Part shown: piece after piece, positions 11,741 to 22,829 of the stretch
Layout of the letters: every line of letters starts with the position of its first letter
Position numbering within the stretch: position 1 is the stretch's first letter
Assembly (NCBI GenBank): GCA_029747015.1
Contig: JAKOGI010000027.1
Coordinates: forward strand, 10,001-74,000
From: Carnegiea gigantea
Taxonomy: Eukaryota > Streptophyta > Magnoliopsida > Caryophyllales > Cactaceae
Length of the DNA: 64,000 nt
Direction: 5' to 3'
Position numbers and translations under genes: made by a program
Notes under the pieces: model-generated
The model's input: the letters and a program-made list of their open reading frames with translations, nothing else
Database searches by the model: none
Told to the model about the DNA's origin: nothing

Positions 11741-12247
11741 TCATAAGTGGCTTACCTTGGGCTTGTTACTCGTCCAAGCTTCATATGGAGTCCGATCATA
11801 CACAGCCTTTGTGGGTGAAATGTTTAACAAATATACTGCTGTAGCTACTGCCTTTGTCCAGAACCTTTTAGGAACAGCCCTTGCATTCATCATGCTTCTT
11901 CCCATCTCCACAACCGTCCGATTCTTTCGCTCCGCAACCCCATTTTGCTGTGGTGTATAGGGTGCTGTGAGCTCTCTATGAAAACCATGCTTTTCACAAA
12001 AAATGTCAAATTCTCTTGAGGTAAATTCGCAGCCCCTGTCTGTGAGAAGAGTTTTAATCTGACAATCACTTTGTTTCTCCACAAAAACCTTGAATCTCTT
12101 GAAGTTTTCAAATGCTTCTGATTTATATTTCAAGAAATACACCCAACTCATACGACTATAATCATCAGTGAAAAGCAAAAAATAACGACTTCCACTAAGC
12201 AACTCCACTGACATAGGACCATACAAATGAGCATGAACCAACTCCAA
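11741..12247 (-). pseudogene. Copia integrase core fragment
   Basis: About 168 codons of the retroviral-type integrase core. The first catalytic Asp, normally in an HADxxGPM context, is His here (codon at 12229-12227). The second Asp (LLTDRGCEF) and the Glu (NGVAERKNRT) remain. The N-terminal zinc-binding part upstream (12248-12442) is broken by frameshifts. The loss of one DDE residue would inactivate the enzyme. Confidence 0.9.
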
Positions 12248-12442
12248 ACAATTAAAAGTTCTTCAAGCTTTGCCTACTGGAAACGATGGTCTGCATTGCT
12301 TACCATAGACACATTCCTTACAAAAACAAAATGCACTAATCTTAGGCAACCCAACAACCATGTTTCTGTTGCCTAATAGTTGCAACCCTTTAATATTCAA
12401 ATGACCATATCACAAGTGCCACAAGTTTGCTGCTTCACTTGT

Positions 12443-13099
12443 TTAAGCAACTAAGACACAATTTTCACTCGCCACATCAAGGGGAAACATTCTGTTTTTA
12501 GTCATTTGAAAAAATTTTTGTCCTATCTTTTTGTCATGTACAGTGCAATAGTTATCATCAAACACTACTGAATATTCATTCTCCATCAATTGACCAACAC
12601 TCAACAGATTGTGTGCAAGACACGGGACATACTGCACATCATAAATATGCTGAACACTACCATCAGAGGAATTGACAGCAACAGTCCCTTGGCCTTCAAT
12701 GTTAATTGAGGTGCCATTTGGAAGGGTAACATCTGATTTTCGTGACTCATCAAGCTCCTTGAACAAAGACCTTGTGCCAGACATGTGATTCGAGCACTCG
12801 CTATCAACGAACCAAACATCACCAGATGCAGCCTCCATAGAAGATTTAGCCATAAACAAGTGATTATCCTCCTGCAACGTCTCAGTCAGATTGGCATGCT
12901 TCTGCTCATTCTTCTGTTTAGTCCAACATTCAAATTCCTTATTCCCGAATTTCTTGCAATAACAACACTGGATATTGCTCTTTCTAGTAAATGAGCCTCG
13001 TCCTTGTCTACGACCATAGCCACGACCAAGGTAGTCTCCCCTGCCTTGGTTTTTCATTGATGAATTTTCTTGCTTAATCTTGTTGGTCTCCCCCTTCAT
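12443..13099 (-). pseudogene. Copia gag end, zinc knuckle and protease
   Basis: About 218 codons. A zinc knuckle near residues 46-59 reads CCYCKKFGNKEFEC, where the usual His of CX2CX4HX4C is Asn. The protease motif reads FVDSECSNHM, where copia normally has DSG; the Gly is Glu. It then continues through 'VQYVPCLAHNLLSVGQLMEN', the conserved block between protease and integrase. Both substitutions predict loss of function. Confidence 0.88.
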
Positions 13100-13402
13100 C
13101 TAAAAAACCATCTCTTCTGCTTTATCAGAAGGCCTATTAATCCTAACCTCATAGGCTGAGAGTGAACCCATGAGCGAGCTCATCAAAACTATATTGAGAG
13201 AGATCCTTGGACTCTTCAATGGCGGCAACAACATAATCAAAATCACTTGCCAAGCTTCTCAGGACCTTACTGACAACGATTTCATTGCTGAGACTCTCAC
13301 CATACGTTTTCATGTACTTACAATGCCAGATACTCTATAGAAGTATGTTCGCATAGATTCTTTTGGTTTCATGGCTAGGGTCTCAAATTCACGTCTCAAA
13401 GT

Positions 13403-13675
13403 TTACAATTTGACAGTAAGTACCTTCTTTTCACCCAAAAATTCTTTCTGGAGTGTCTCCCATGCCTCATGAGAGGTCATTGCTGCAGCTATTCGAGGGA
13501 AAATTTCATCATCGAAGGCTGATTGGATGAGAAATAGAGCATTTGCATCCTTCTGTCGTGTCTCCCTCAACTGTTGACTCGGTTGTGCCGGTGCCGGCTC
13601 TAGCTCTGTATAGCCACGTTCCCCCAAATCCCATAGTTCCTGGGATTTGACATGGTTTTCATTTTCAAACTCCAA
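13403..13675 (-). pseudogene. Copia gag N-terminal fragment
   Basis: About 90 codons with the copia gag blocks 'QELWDLGERGYTE', 'KDANALFLIQSAFDDEIFPR' and 'EAWETLQKEFLGEKKV'. The start codon region (about 13676-13700) and the join to the next part (13100-13402) are damaged. Confidence 0.88.
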
Positions 13676-13958
13676 AGATGGTAATTTTTACCTTTAAACA
13701 TATGTATTAGAGGTTGAGAGGAAGAATTGGTGGTGTTTTTTTGGCCCTGGCTTTCTCACAATTTGGATAGCCTGAGTGTTTGGGCACTCTGTCTCTCTGT
13801 GTATTTCAGTTATCTCTCTCTTTGTTTGTGGCTGGAGGACTTTTCTCTGTCTCTCTTTACTCTAACTCCCAATGAAGACCTCACCTGGCTACTTTGAGGA
13901 TTCCTTTTTTGTCAATATGTGGGGCTGCTCATGCCCTTTTTACTCCCTCAAAGTATTT

Positions 13959-13970
13959 GCTTTGTTACCA
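13959..13970 (-). other. Copia primer binding site, tRNA-iMet type
   Basis: On the minus strand TGGTAACAAAGC follows the 5' LTR after five bases. It matches the common TGGTATCAGAGC (initiator Met tRNA) at 10 of 12 positions. Confidence 0.75.
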
Positions 13971-13975
13971 AAATT

Positions 13976-14257
13976 TGTTGGAGTAGGAAAATAAAGCTGA
14001 GAATAATACACAATTGCTCTTGGTTCACCTCTACATTGAAACTGGAAAACTAAGCCAAATAAATAGACTTACAAGAAACAAACTTTGCTGAAAATAAGCA
14101 AGTAAGAGAAGAACATGACCCACTAAAAAACATGGGCTACTAATCGAAAATGGTGCCTAATATGAACCAACTAATTAACAGATTAACGAACCACTTCTCA
14201 ACTAATAGCTGAAAAATAGGGAGTCATCCCATTGACATTTTGAAACATAATTCAACA
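13976..14257 (-). repeat. Copia right LTR (element's 5' LTR)
   Basis: 282 bases, TGTTGGAGTAGG...AATTCAACA, partner of 9407-9690. As the element's upstream LTR it would carry its promoter. Confidence 0.93.
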
Positions 14258-14262
14258 GAAAC
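14258..14262. repeat. Target-site duplication, right copy (GAAAC)
   Basis: Exact copy of 9402-9406, directly after the LTR terminus CAACA. Confidence 0.93.
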
Positions 14263-16044
14263 ATAATGACGAGAGGTTCTCTAATATGATGTTCAAGCAC
14301 ACCAATTGGATCGAAAATTGTCAGACATGTCTTCTGGTTCTTCTGGCCGTGGTCATGTGTACTTCCTCGTACCCTTCAGCCCTTCAGATGCAATGCTTCT
14401 TTGGAATGGCGTTCTATGGGATGGCTGGGTTTCTAGCCCTATTCATCGGTTTGACCAGTTCACGGATTTTGGTGGCGCGGCTTTCATCCTGCTGAAAATG
14501 AGGTAATCAACTTGTGCCTGACAACTTTCTCAGCTTTATGTGACTCTCTTTTCTGGATCTTTTGGGCTGTCAGGAATTCTGCTTTTATTATCAGAACTCT
14601 GGTTACAATTCTGAGCATTGAGGCTAATGCATTGAAGCCTTCTACTCTCCTGGCATGTCTCAATGCTCTTTCTTTGTTTTTTCCTTTTTTGGGAGGGGGG
14701 GTGTTGGCAATTGAGCTAAGGAAGGTGGTAATAATAATGCGGACATGCAAATGGGTCATTTTGAATGGGGGGATTCAATTAATGGTGATTTGGGGTGGAG
14801 CAAGTGATGAGATTTTCTGTTCGTTCTGGTTTTGGGTCATTTTAAGTAGCATTGGCAAAATTTTATCCTGCCTTATTTACTTCAATTCATGTGACCAACA
14901 AGAAAACAAAATGGTATTAGACAAAAAGAACTGTGTGAATGATTGAATTCATCTAGTTAAATGATTTCCCTATTGCTATTGTCTAAGGCCGATGTTGGCC
15001 CGGATTTAGTCATATCTGAATTGTTGGATTAGATGTGAAACAAACTGTGTATCGAAGCAAAATTTTGTCTGATTTGAAGGGTTTAAATTGAAGATGAACC
15101 TCAATTTTTACCCCCTATGATCTTATGTTGGGTCATAGTATTATGTTGCTAGTTTGTTCTATAAGCTCATCAAGAAAATGCTCGTCAATTTTGGTAAGGC
15201 AAATATCCTTTTTGGTTGGTTCACCAGGAGTTAGGGTTAAAATTTTGTTATTTTGTCTTGTGTTTGGTTCAGGTCTATTTTTTGATCATTCAGGTTGGAT
15301 AGTAAGGTTTGAATCGTGAGGATGGGGTCTTAATGTCTCATGTTATGATGTTTTATGGAAATTGTGGTTTAGGTTTAAATTCCTACCGTCTTTGTTTGTG
15401 CCAGACTGCTGACTGTGAATAGGAACTTAGGAAGACTTCAATAACTGTCAACCCAGAATTTCTTCAAGGAGGAAAGTTTTGCAGGAATCTAGTTTAGGCT
15501 GACATCAGTTGTAATTTGCTCGTAGCTTTTCACATTACCTCATCCCCACGGTAAAAAAAAAAAAAAGGCAAAAAGGACACCCCCAACAAATGGTCCCACT
15601 CTAGTAATTATTGGGACAATGATGTTCCTTTTTGTTTTTATTTTTCCTGGAGCTTAAGTGCGTAGGGACTAAGGTTGGACGAAGGTGACATGACATTTGT
15701 GCATTTTAATTGTCAAGCGTCAGGCTGATACTCTGTAGGAGTTTCTTAAGGGGCCAGCCTAGCCTTTTGCATTCAGATATTTCTGGACAAGCTATGTAAA
15801 GGCTTAACTTTTGCCGACCTCTTGGACGGCAATGAAACTAAGTGAGGACAATATGCCCTGGATGGTGGTTTGCTATTCTGTTCTAGATCTGGCAAAACGA
15901 CTCTTGCTAAATTACCAGATCCAAACTGTGCTATATGTGGAGTAGATGGGGCCACCTGTTTGAGACTGTATTTGAATTGACCTACTGAAGTTAACCCATG
16001 ACCCAAAGTAAGTAACCCAAATCTCAGTTGACCTAATTAACATA

Positions 16045-16145
16045 AGTGGTTCACATAGTTCGATACTTATTCCCTTAAACAAAGTCTCCGGGATCGAGTC
16101 TTGCCTGTATCAGGAGAGGTCTACCTGTTATAGGTGGACAATTAG
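16045..16145 (+). repeat. SINE-like tRNA-derived fragment, copy 1
   Basis: Lies in the last intron of the DCAF1 pseudogene. A B-box-like GGGATCGAGTCTTGCCTGTA at 16089-16108 is preceded by ATAGTTCGATAC. The part after the B box (TCTTGCCTGTATCAGG) parallels the copy at 40480-40580 (TCTCACCTATATCGG), suggesting one family. Confidence 0.35.
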
Positions 16146-17283
16146 CTCGATTTCCGTAAACGGATATTCAAAAACCCCCCAAATAAAGAAAAACCAGTGG
16201 ACCTAGCCCAAAACTGTCCTCACCTTGGTTGCTTGTGTTTTGAAGACAAACTTATTACACCAGCCAATAGTAAATTCGAGGTTGCTTCAAACTTGAGACA
16301 AGTAAAGTGAAACTAATATGAATTCCATCAACATGAACATCATTCAACGGGAAATTAATCTAAAGTCATCTCAAAAAAGAAGCTAATCTAAAGCTATCTC
16401 CCGTCAATACAACTAGCTGAGCCGATTTAAGTTCACCCCAAATAACTTGTTTATCTGGTCTAGAATTCCCGCCTTCCGTAAAATACATTGAGATGGATTT
16501 TGTCTGAGCTGCCGAATTAGATCTACCTTATGTATTTCCCCATATTATCCGACCAAATTAGTCGTTTGGTTAGATATGTGCCAAAATGGTTCGTAATCAG
16601 TGTAGAACTACGAACCATGCAATCAATATTCGCTAAGCATTTGAACTGTCTTTGGTTCTATATGGGTCAATTTGAGCTCATGTCAAAACTGGGATGGCTT
16701 ATCTTGAATGAACGTGAGGACCTTGCTTCAAGTAGACTAATCACGTAACCATAAGTTTTGTAGGATCTGGTAATTTGTTACAGCCAGGCTTAATTTGCGC
16801 CATTGCTTCTGAGTGCAGGGATGCTGTTTATCTTGTTATGATTTCTGTTTTTCCCCTGATGAAACTCAATGCGTGTGCTATGGCAGGTTATTAGAAACTC
16901 GGAAGTTTGGGATCTCCCGAAGTTCGCGCTTCTTCGGAGTGTACCTCCTCTGGACCAGACTGTGCTTACGTTTCATAGTGGCGGGGATGTCATTTATGCG
17001 ATATTGAGAGGGAATCTTGACTACACAAGATGAAGATGATATCAATGTGGACCCCATTTTGGGCTCAGACCTCGAAGGAGATGGTGACAGTGACACTGAT
17101 GACATCAGCAACGATGATAGCGGGACCGAACTCGATGAGGATGAGGAAGACGGAGGTTGCTTCGTGGATGATGTGGGCAGAGATGCTGGAGCTGGGATTT
17201 CAGATATTGGGGTGGAAGGTGATGATGAGAGTGACAATACGTTGGAACATTTCAGCAGTGAGGATGAAGAATTCGTTCAATGA

Positions 17284-18060
17284 TCAGCGGGTCATTTTGT
17301 TCACTGTTTATGGAGATTCCCATTTTCTCAAAGGGGAAGTTAGGGTTTGACACTTGGGAAAACAGATTTTGTAAGTATGCATAGTTCTAGGTGAAAAGTA
17401 TGTTGCCTACCGCTCAAAAGGTCTAGAGGGTAGAGATTAGAGAGAGAGAGAGAGAGGAGGAAATTATTCCATTCCAAAAGCTGAGGATTTTTCTTTCATT
17501 CTATGTAATTTTAAAATCTCATCAATAATTTTTCTGGCACATGAATGTCACTGTCTTCTTTTGTTTGTTACAATTGTTCCCCCCACTTGCGACCGTCATC
17601 TCCTACGTTTTGAACATCCGCGTGCCACGGCTTCAATCAAAGGTAAAAAATGATACGTAATTTGAAACTTTTGCAGGGAATTTAGCCGCTATTCAATGCA
17701 TCGAGGTCGGTACTCGGAAGCGTTTCCCATCAGAAGAAAAATGGGCTTCAACATCCTCCCCTATCATGCTGCTGAAGTGTGATATCTGGTAAGATTTCTT
17801 GTTATGCAACTGACAAAACTGTCATTTTCTTTTGTGTATTTCAAAAAACCAATCATATTGGAGGCTCGGATGCCACATGAATGTGCTAAGATCGCCATCT
17901 TTTTATAGGCCCCTCTTCACCAGTGGCAAGTGTGTGCAGATCAATTCCAGGCAGGCCACACACACAAGAGAACTCAACTACTAGTGGGTTTTGCCTCCAT
18001 GTCCCTTCAATAATTTCACTTGTCCTGTTCTGAGATACCGTGTCCTTTCTGTAGCTGGTC
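17284..18060. other. Intergenic, DCAF1 pseudogene to NPF gene
   Basis: About 780 bases with a (GA)n run at 17439-17457. Parts at 17680-17780 may be old 3' untranslated DCAF1 sequence. No gene is seen. Confidence 0.5.
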
Positions 18061-18064
18061 CTGC

Positions 18065-18072
18065 TTATATAG
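18065..18072 (+). promoter_or_regulatory. TATA box of the NPF transporter gene
   Basis: TTATATAG lies about 115 bases before the first candidate ATG (18185). Transcription would start near 18100, leaving an 85-base leader. Confidence 0.6.
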
Positions 18073-18184
18073 TGCTCTTGCTGTTGATTCTCTATTAAAC
18101 TCCCCTCTCTTCCCTTCATTTCTTATCACTCATTGCCCGAAAGCACAATCTTCTGAGCTCTGAAGATTCAGCAAGTTTGCCATT

Positions 18185-21100
18185 ATGGTAATGGAACTCA
18201 CCTTCTGTATTTAATAGCAAATAGGCCATGTTTCTTGTATTTTGTTTATTTGTTGAGGAAAATTTTTCTATCTGAAATTTAGGAGTAGACTTAAAGCTCA
18301 GCATATTCCTTGTGTTTTTCTTTTTTTTGAAGGGGGGGTGTTTGACCCTGAAAAATTCCTAGAATATTTTATTCTTAAATTTTCCCAATATTTTATTCCA
18401 AGTCATCTTTGTACTTTCCCCTCAATATTTTCCATGCATTCTGTAGGTTATGGTTGCGAGCAATGCTGGCAAAGACAATGCAGATAATGAGATTGTAGTA
18501 GATTACAGTGGAAATCCGGTGGACAAGTCCCGTACTGGGGGATGGCTTGCCGCAGGACTTATCTTAGGTTGGTATCTTTCTGACTAACACGAACTGTTTT
18601 CCAAAGTTTCACCTTTGCCAGGCTAAAATATTTTATCTTTGTTGTAGGGACCGAATTCGCTGAGAGGATATGTGTAATAGGCATCTCTATGAATTTGGTC
18701 ACATACTTGGTTGGATATATGCACCTTTCTTCATCTAAATCTGCTACCATAGTGACCAACTTCATGGGAACTCTCAACCTCCTGGGTTTGCTTGCGGGTT
18801 TTCTGGCAGATGCGAAGCTAGGGCGATACTTGACAATTGCGATCTTTGCCTCCATAGCAGCTGTGGTACGTTTCGGCTTCCCAACAGATATGTTGATTGT
18901 GGCGAGTTCTGTGAGTTAGGAAAAACAATCAAATGGCTTTGACTAAGGCTATGCATCCAACCTTTTGCTCTTAACTTATGAACATATTCTATTCTTCTTA
19001 CCACAGAAAAAATAAAAAAAATTCCTACTGCACTATGTTACTCCGATTCAACGCTACCGTACCTGTGTCGGCCCCTCGACACACGGACAAGGGTATGATA
19101 CCGGACACTTCAAATTACATTGAAAATCAGCAAATTTTCTTGGAAATAGTCGAGTCTGACAGTTGGACACGTCTCCGTACTGTACAGCTACCCAAGCCAG
19201 AGTAGCACAGCTACTGCATAACATGGCATCTTTCGAGTTCTGAGAACAACGAAGCTCTATCCTCAGACCATGCTCGACCAGTATCACTGTCCTTGGAGTC
19301 TGAGTTAGAAGTTCACGTAGCTGGGCAGTCGCATTAAACATGTAGCAATTTGAGAAACCATGTGTCTCGCCCATTTACAATTTTTTGGGAGGCTATCAAC
19401 ACCAAAGAAAGAAAGTTTATCATGAATGAATGGAAGAAGGATCTTCTTTTCTTTTTTGAATTTATTTTTTTATTCTTAAAAAAAAAAATCAGTGGAGGGA
19501 GTTCATTACATAGGCTAACTATTCTTCTTTGCTATGCTTCACCAGGGTCTAGCACTGTTAACACTCGCAACCTCACTACCGAGCATGAGGCCGCCTCTCT
19601 GTAACTTCAGGACTCATCCAGAACAGTGCGTAGAAGCCAATGGCAAACAGTTAGCCCTGCTCTATGTTGCTCTTAACACCATTGCCCTTGGAGGAGGGGG
19701 TATAAAATCCAATGTGTCAGGGTTTGGCACAGACCAATTTGATCCGTCAGATCCAAAAGAGGAGAAGGCCATGATCTTCTTCTTCAATAGGTTCTATTTC
19801 TGCGTCAGCATAGGCTCGTTGTTTGCTGTGACAGTCCTTGTTTATGTTCAAGACCATGTTGGACGAGGGTGGGGATATGGAATATCTGCTGCAGCGATGC
19901 TGATGGGGGTCATTATTTTACTCGCTGGGACACGGCTTTATCGGTTCAAACAACCCCAAGGAAGCCCTTTGACTGTCATATGGAGGGTGCTTTTCCTGGC
20001 GTTAAAGAAGAAAAACCTTCCTCATCCTTCTCATCCAAGCTTGTTGAATGGCTATGACACTGCAAAGATTGCATACTCCCCAAATTTTAGGTAATCAAAC
20101 GACCTTCAATGTTAATTACTTACCCATATGCAAGACCTAGAGGTTACTTATACACTTTTGTCAGGAGAGTCAAGTTCGCCTTTCTCCATGCCAATCAACT
20201 AATCTAGCAAAGGTCGTGAAATTGACCAAATGCCTTGCCCAATACACTCAACACTTGGCTAGAAGTTTCCCAATTAAAGAGACCCAGCTTAAACTTGAAC
20301 CTGAACACAACATAGTGATGGTAAATTTTGCAGAGTCGGGAGACCAAGATTTATCAAGAATTATCTGGATTTAGACTTAAAAACATAAGCTTCATCACGC
20401 AACTCAATATCTAAAACAGGATCTAGTGCATTAACATTTTGCAATTTGATCCTAGGTGTCTTGACAAGGCTGCCATCCTTGATGATTTTGCTGCAAAGGA
20501 CGAAAACAGGCACAACCCTTGGATAGTTTCCAGGGTCGCAGAAGTGGAGGAGGTCAAAATGGTACTGAAATTGATCCCTATTTGGTCCACTTGCATCCTC
20601 TTCTGGACAGTCTATTCCCAGATGACAACCTTCACAATTGAGCAAGCCACCTTCATGAACCGGAGGGTGGGATCCTTCGTCATCCCCTCAGGCTCTTTCT
20701 CAGTCTTCCTCTTTATTTCCATCCTCCTCTTTACCTCCTTGAATGAAAAGGTCTTTGTTCCTTTGGCTCGGAAGGTGACCCATAGCCCACAGGGTTTTTC
20801 AAGCCTTCAGAGGGTTGGGGTTGGTCTGGTATTTGCGATAGCAGCCATGGTTTCTGCAGCCATTGTTGAGAAGCAAAGGCGGGAGAAAGCAGTTCACCAT
20901 GGGCTGAAGCTAAGTGCGTTCTGGCTTCTTCCTCAATATTTCTTTGTGGGTGCTGGAGAGGGGTTTGCTTATGTTGGACAACTCGAGTTCTTTATCAGGG
21001 AGGCGCCTGAGAAGATGAAGTCTATGAGCACAGGTAATGCACAAAAAGCTGAGTTCTGCTGCTGAAATAAAGATGGAGATTGTTACATATTTGATGGCTG

Positions 21101-21656
21101 ATTAGACCTAACAAAACTAGCCCTATACTAATTATTATGGAACTTGAATTGACCTTATGCAAATGAATGCGACCTGGTTGAAATAATCAAACAGGTGAGG
21201 ATTTGCCTGACAAATGTTAATTGAATTATATTGTCAAGCTTATTGGTGACCAATAGACCCAAATATGACCTGATCCTCAAATAATTAGACCCAAATATTT
21301 GTTTTGACTTAATCCAAGACTAACATGATTTGAATAACCCATCTGCCGAATTATTCCTAACCTTGCATTCTCACATGTCTATAGGGTTCTTCATGAGCAC
21401 CCTCGCGATGGGGTTCTATATGAGCAGCCTCCTAGTCTCCCTTGTTGATAGAGCAACAGGTCGATGGCTGAAGAGCAACCTAAATGCCGGCAAGTTGGAG
21501 AACTTTTATGCACTGCTTGCAGTGCTGGGGGTCTTGAACTTGTTTCTTTTTCTTTTCTTCTCTAGGAGACACAAGTACAAGGTGCAACAGCAACATATTG
21601 AATTGGATTGCGAGAAGGAGCTTCAGCTTCAGAGCTGGGAAAATGGAGATGTGTGA
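18185..21656 (+). CDS. NPF6.4: NPF6.4 (NRT1.3)-type nitrate/peptide transporter
   Basis: Proton-coupled transporter of the NRT1/PTR (NPF, MFS) family with 12 expected membrane segments; its closest match from memory is Arabidopsis NPF6.4/NRT1.3. Exons: 18185-18187 (ATG only, followed by GTAATG), 18447-18567, 18648-18865, 19546-20090, 20456-21033, 21385-21656. All introns are GT..AG and all phases agree, giving 578 residues, or 576 if translation starts at the ATG at 18450. The usual family length is 550-620. From the 18450 start, the ExxER proton-coupling motif is residues 42-46 (EFAER). The RxxT of NRT1.1 (Thr101, kinase-switched affinity) is kept as R99..T102. The nitrate-binding His356 of NRT1.1 is Tyr (Y347), as in most NPFs. 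No stop or frameshift was found, so it looks functional. Substrate cannot be read from sequence. The second intron, near 19040-19190, holds a GTGTC/GGACAC-rich stretch that may be an old MITE. Confidence 0.92.
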
Positions 21657-22829
21657 AGGAGGTTAAAGGGAGCAGACATGATCACCAGTGGGAGAAATTC
21701 TACTTCTAGTACTTAGTGCATGCAATCTGACAAATGCCAAAATGGAGCTCAGAATTGCATAAGTTCTTGCATTATAATTGTTGAAATGTAATATGTCCAT
21801 GGCGATTTTCGCCATTTCTATTGAAATATTAGGCCATCCGAAGTTTCTGCGTGATGTCATTTTCCTGCGTGTTGTGTTATAAGGGATCATAATACCAAGC
21901 ATTCATGCACACAGAATATGGAAATGCACCTAAAAGGCTATATAATGAAGAATTTGAACCTGAAAATCATTAGCAAATGTCTAATGCATCCAAACCCGAC
22001 CATTTCCTCTATGCTTCATCCAGTTGGGTAGGTTTCTCATTTGCCTTCCCCCCCAGGGGAGGGATTCTTGATAATTTCAAAGTGTATTCGAGTTAAGTTG
22101 AGCCTGAGCTCCATTTGATTTGGCTTGGTTCGTGAGACATTTGAGTTGAGTTTGTGCTTGAGCTTAGTTTGGACAACTGAGTGAGGAGCTTTGACCGTGT
22201 TGAGCCTAGTCCGAGTTGAGCACTAATGCTCTACCTTTTGTTATAATATACTATATGATTCAATTCCTAATATGCATGGTTCGAAGTTTTCTTTAAAATA
22301 CCATACCAAAAACACTTGACTTAAATGATAAGATTACATTAGATGTATGGCTCATTGTTGAAATATGGATGTTTAAATTAAAGTTTATGCTTGTATATTG
22401 GTAAATGATGGCCTACTACTACCCCCTAAAATAAGTACATTAGCTCAGTTGAGTTGTGCATATTCGTTCAATAAATGTCAATTTCGTATGTACTTTGTAA
22501 CTAACTTACCAAGAGTAATAGGTGACATACTATTATACTAGCTAATCAAAACCTGATGTTCAAGATCAAAATTGGGTTGTCTATTTTGTTAGATCAAACT
22601 TTTTCAACTCTAATTTTTGGTACTAATTATGCCATGCTTTTTATTGTTGTAACATTTGCTTTTTATTGTCTTAAATAATGTTCCTAAGTGGGTCCTCTAA
22701 GACTGTTGTGACATATTTTTTATACTAATTATGAAAAAGATTTTTTTGGGTTTGAACTAATTTTCAGAAAGAGTGCTCGTAACTTTTTTGTATGCTATGG
22801 TGCATGTAAATATCCATAATATATTCTTT
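21657..22829. other. Intergenic, with GAGTTGAGC-type repeat
   Basis: No gene is seen. 22085-22230 is a degenerate run of TTGAGTTGAGC-like words, a kind of dispersed sequence common in plants; 34670-34790 has similar words. The rest is AT-rich. Confidence 0.4.

Larger units (their letters stand above)
9407..14257 (-). mobile_element. Ty1/copia LTR retrotransposon, decayed, two LTRs
   Basis: A 4.85-kb element on the minus strand. Read in its own direction: right LTR (13976-14257), primer binding site (13959-13970), gag, zinc knuckle, protease, integrase, reverse transcriptase, RNase H, polypurine tract (9691-9700) and left LTR (9407-9690). Integrase before RT is the copia order. LTRs start TGTTGG and end CAACA. 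It is flanked by GAAAC on both sides and sits in a DCAF1 exon. Several frameshifts and stops break gag-pol, and catalytic residues are altered, so it cannot move by itself. By eye the LTRs differ by about 22 substitutions and a 2-base gap over 282 bases, so the insertion is not recent. Confidence 0.95.
14258..17283 (+). pseudogene. DCAF1: DCAF1 pseudogene, 3' part
   Basis: Continuation of the interrupted gene. 14258-14501 holds the WD40 exon (blocks DRKLSDMSSGSSGRGHVYF and LLWNGVLWD and HRFDQFTDFGG), ending at a canonical GAG|GTAATC. A 2.4-kb intron follows. The next exon starts at 16887 after TGGCAG and reads 'NSEVWDLPKFALLRSVPPLD' and then 'GGDVIYAILRGNLD'. At 17022 it jumps, in another frame, to the acidic C-terminal tail (17017-17283, rich in Asp/Glu, ending SSEDEEFVQ). 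The block that normally lies between them, with the last WD repeats (the HTRRVKHPL-type region), is missing, so there is a deletion with a frameshift. The acidic ORF is the old C-terminus and not a separate gene. Confidence 0.87.

Noticed and set aside
17017..17283. 88-codon acidic ORF as an independent gene
   Set aside because: It begins with TTG, not ATG, and matches the acidic C-terminal tail of DCAF1 in the right place.
19054..19374. 106-codon minus-strand ORF in the NPF intron
   Set aside because: Inside an intron with repeat-like sequence; no domain; probably chance.
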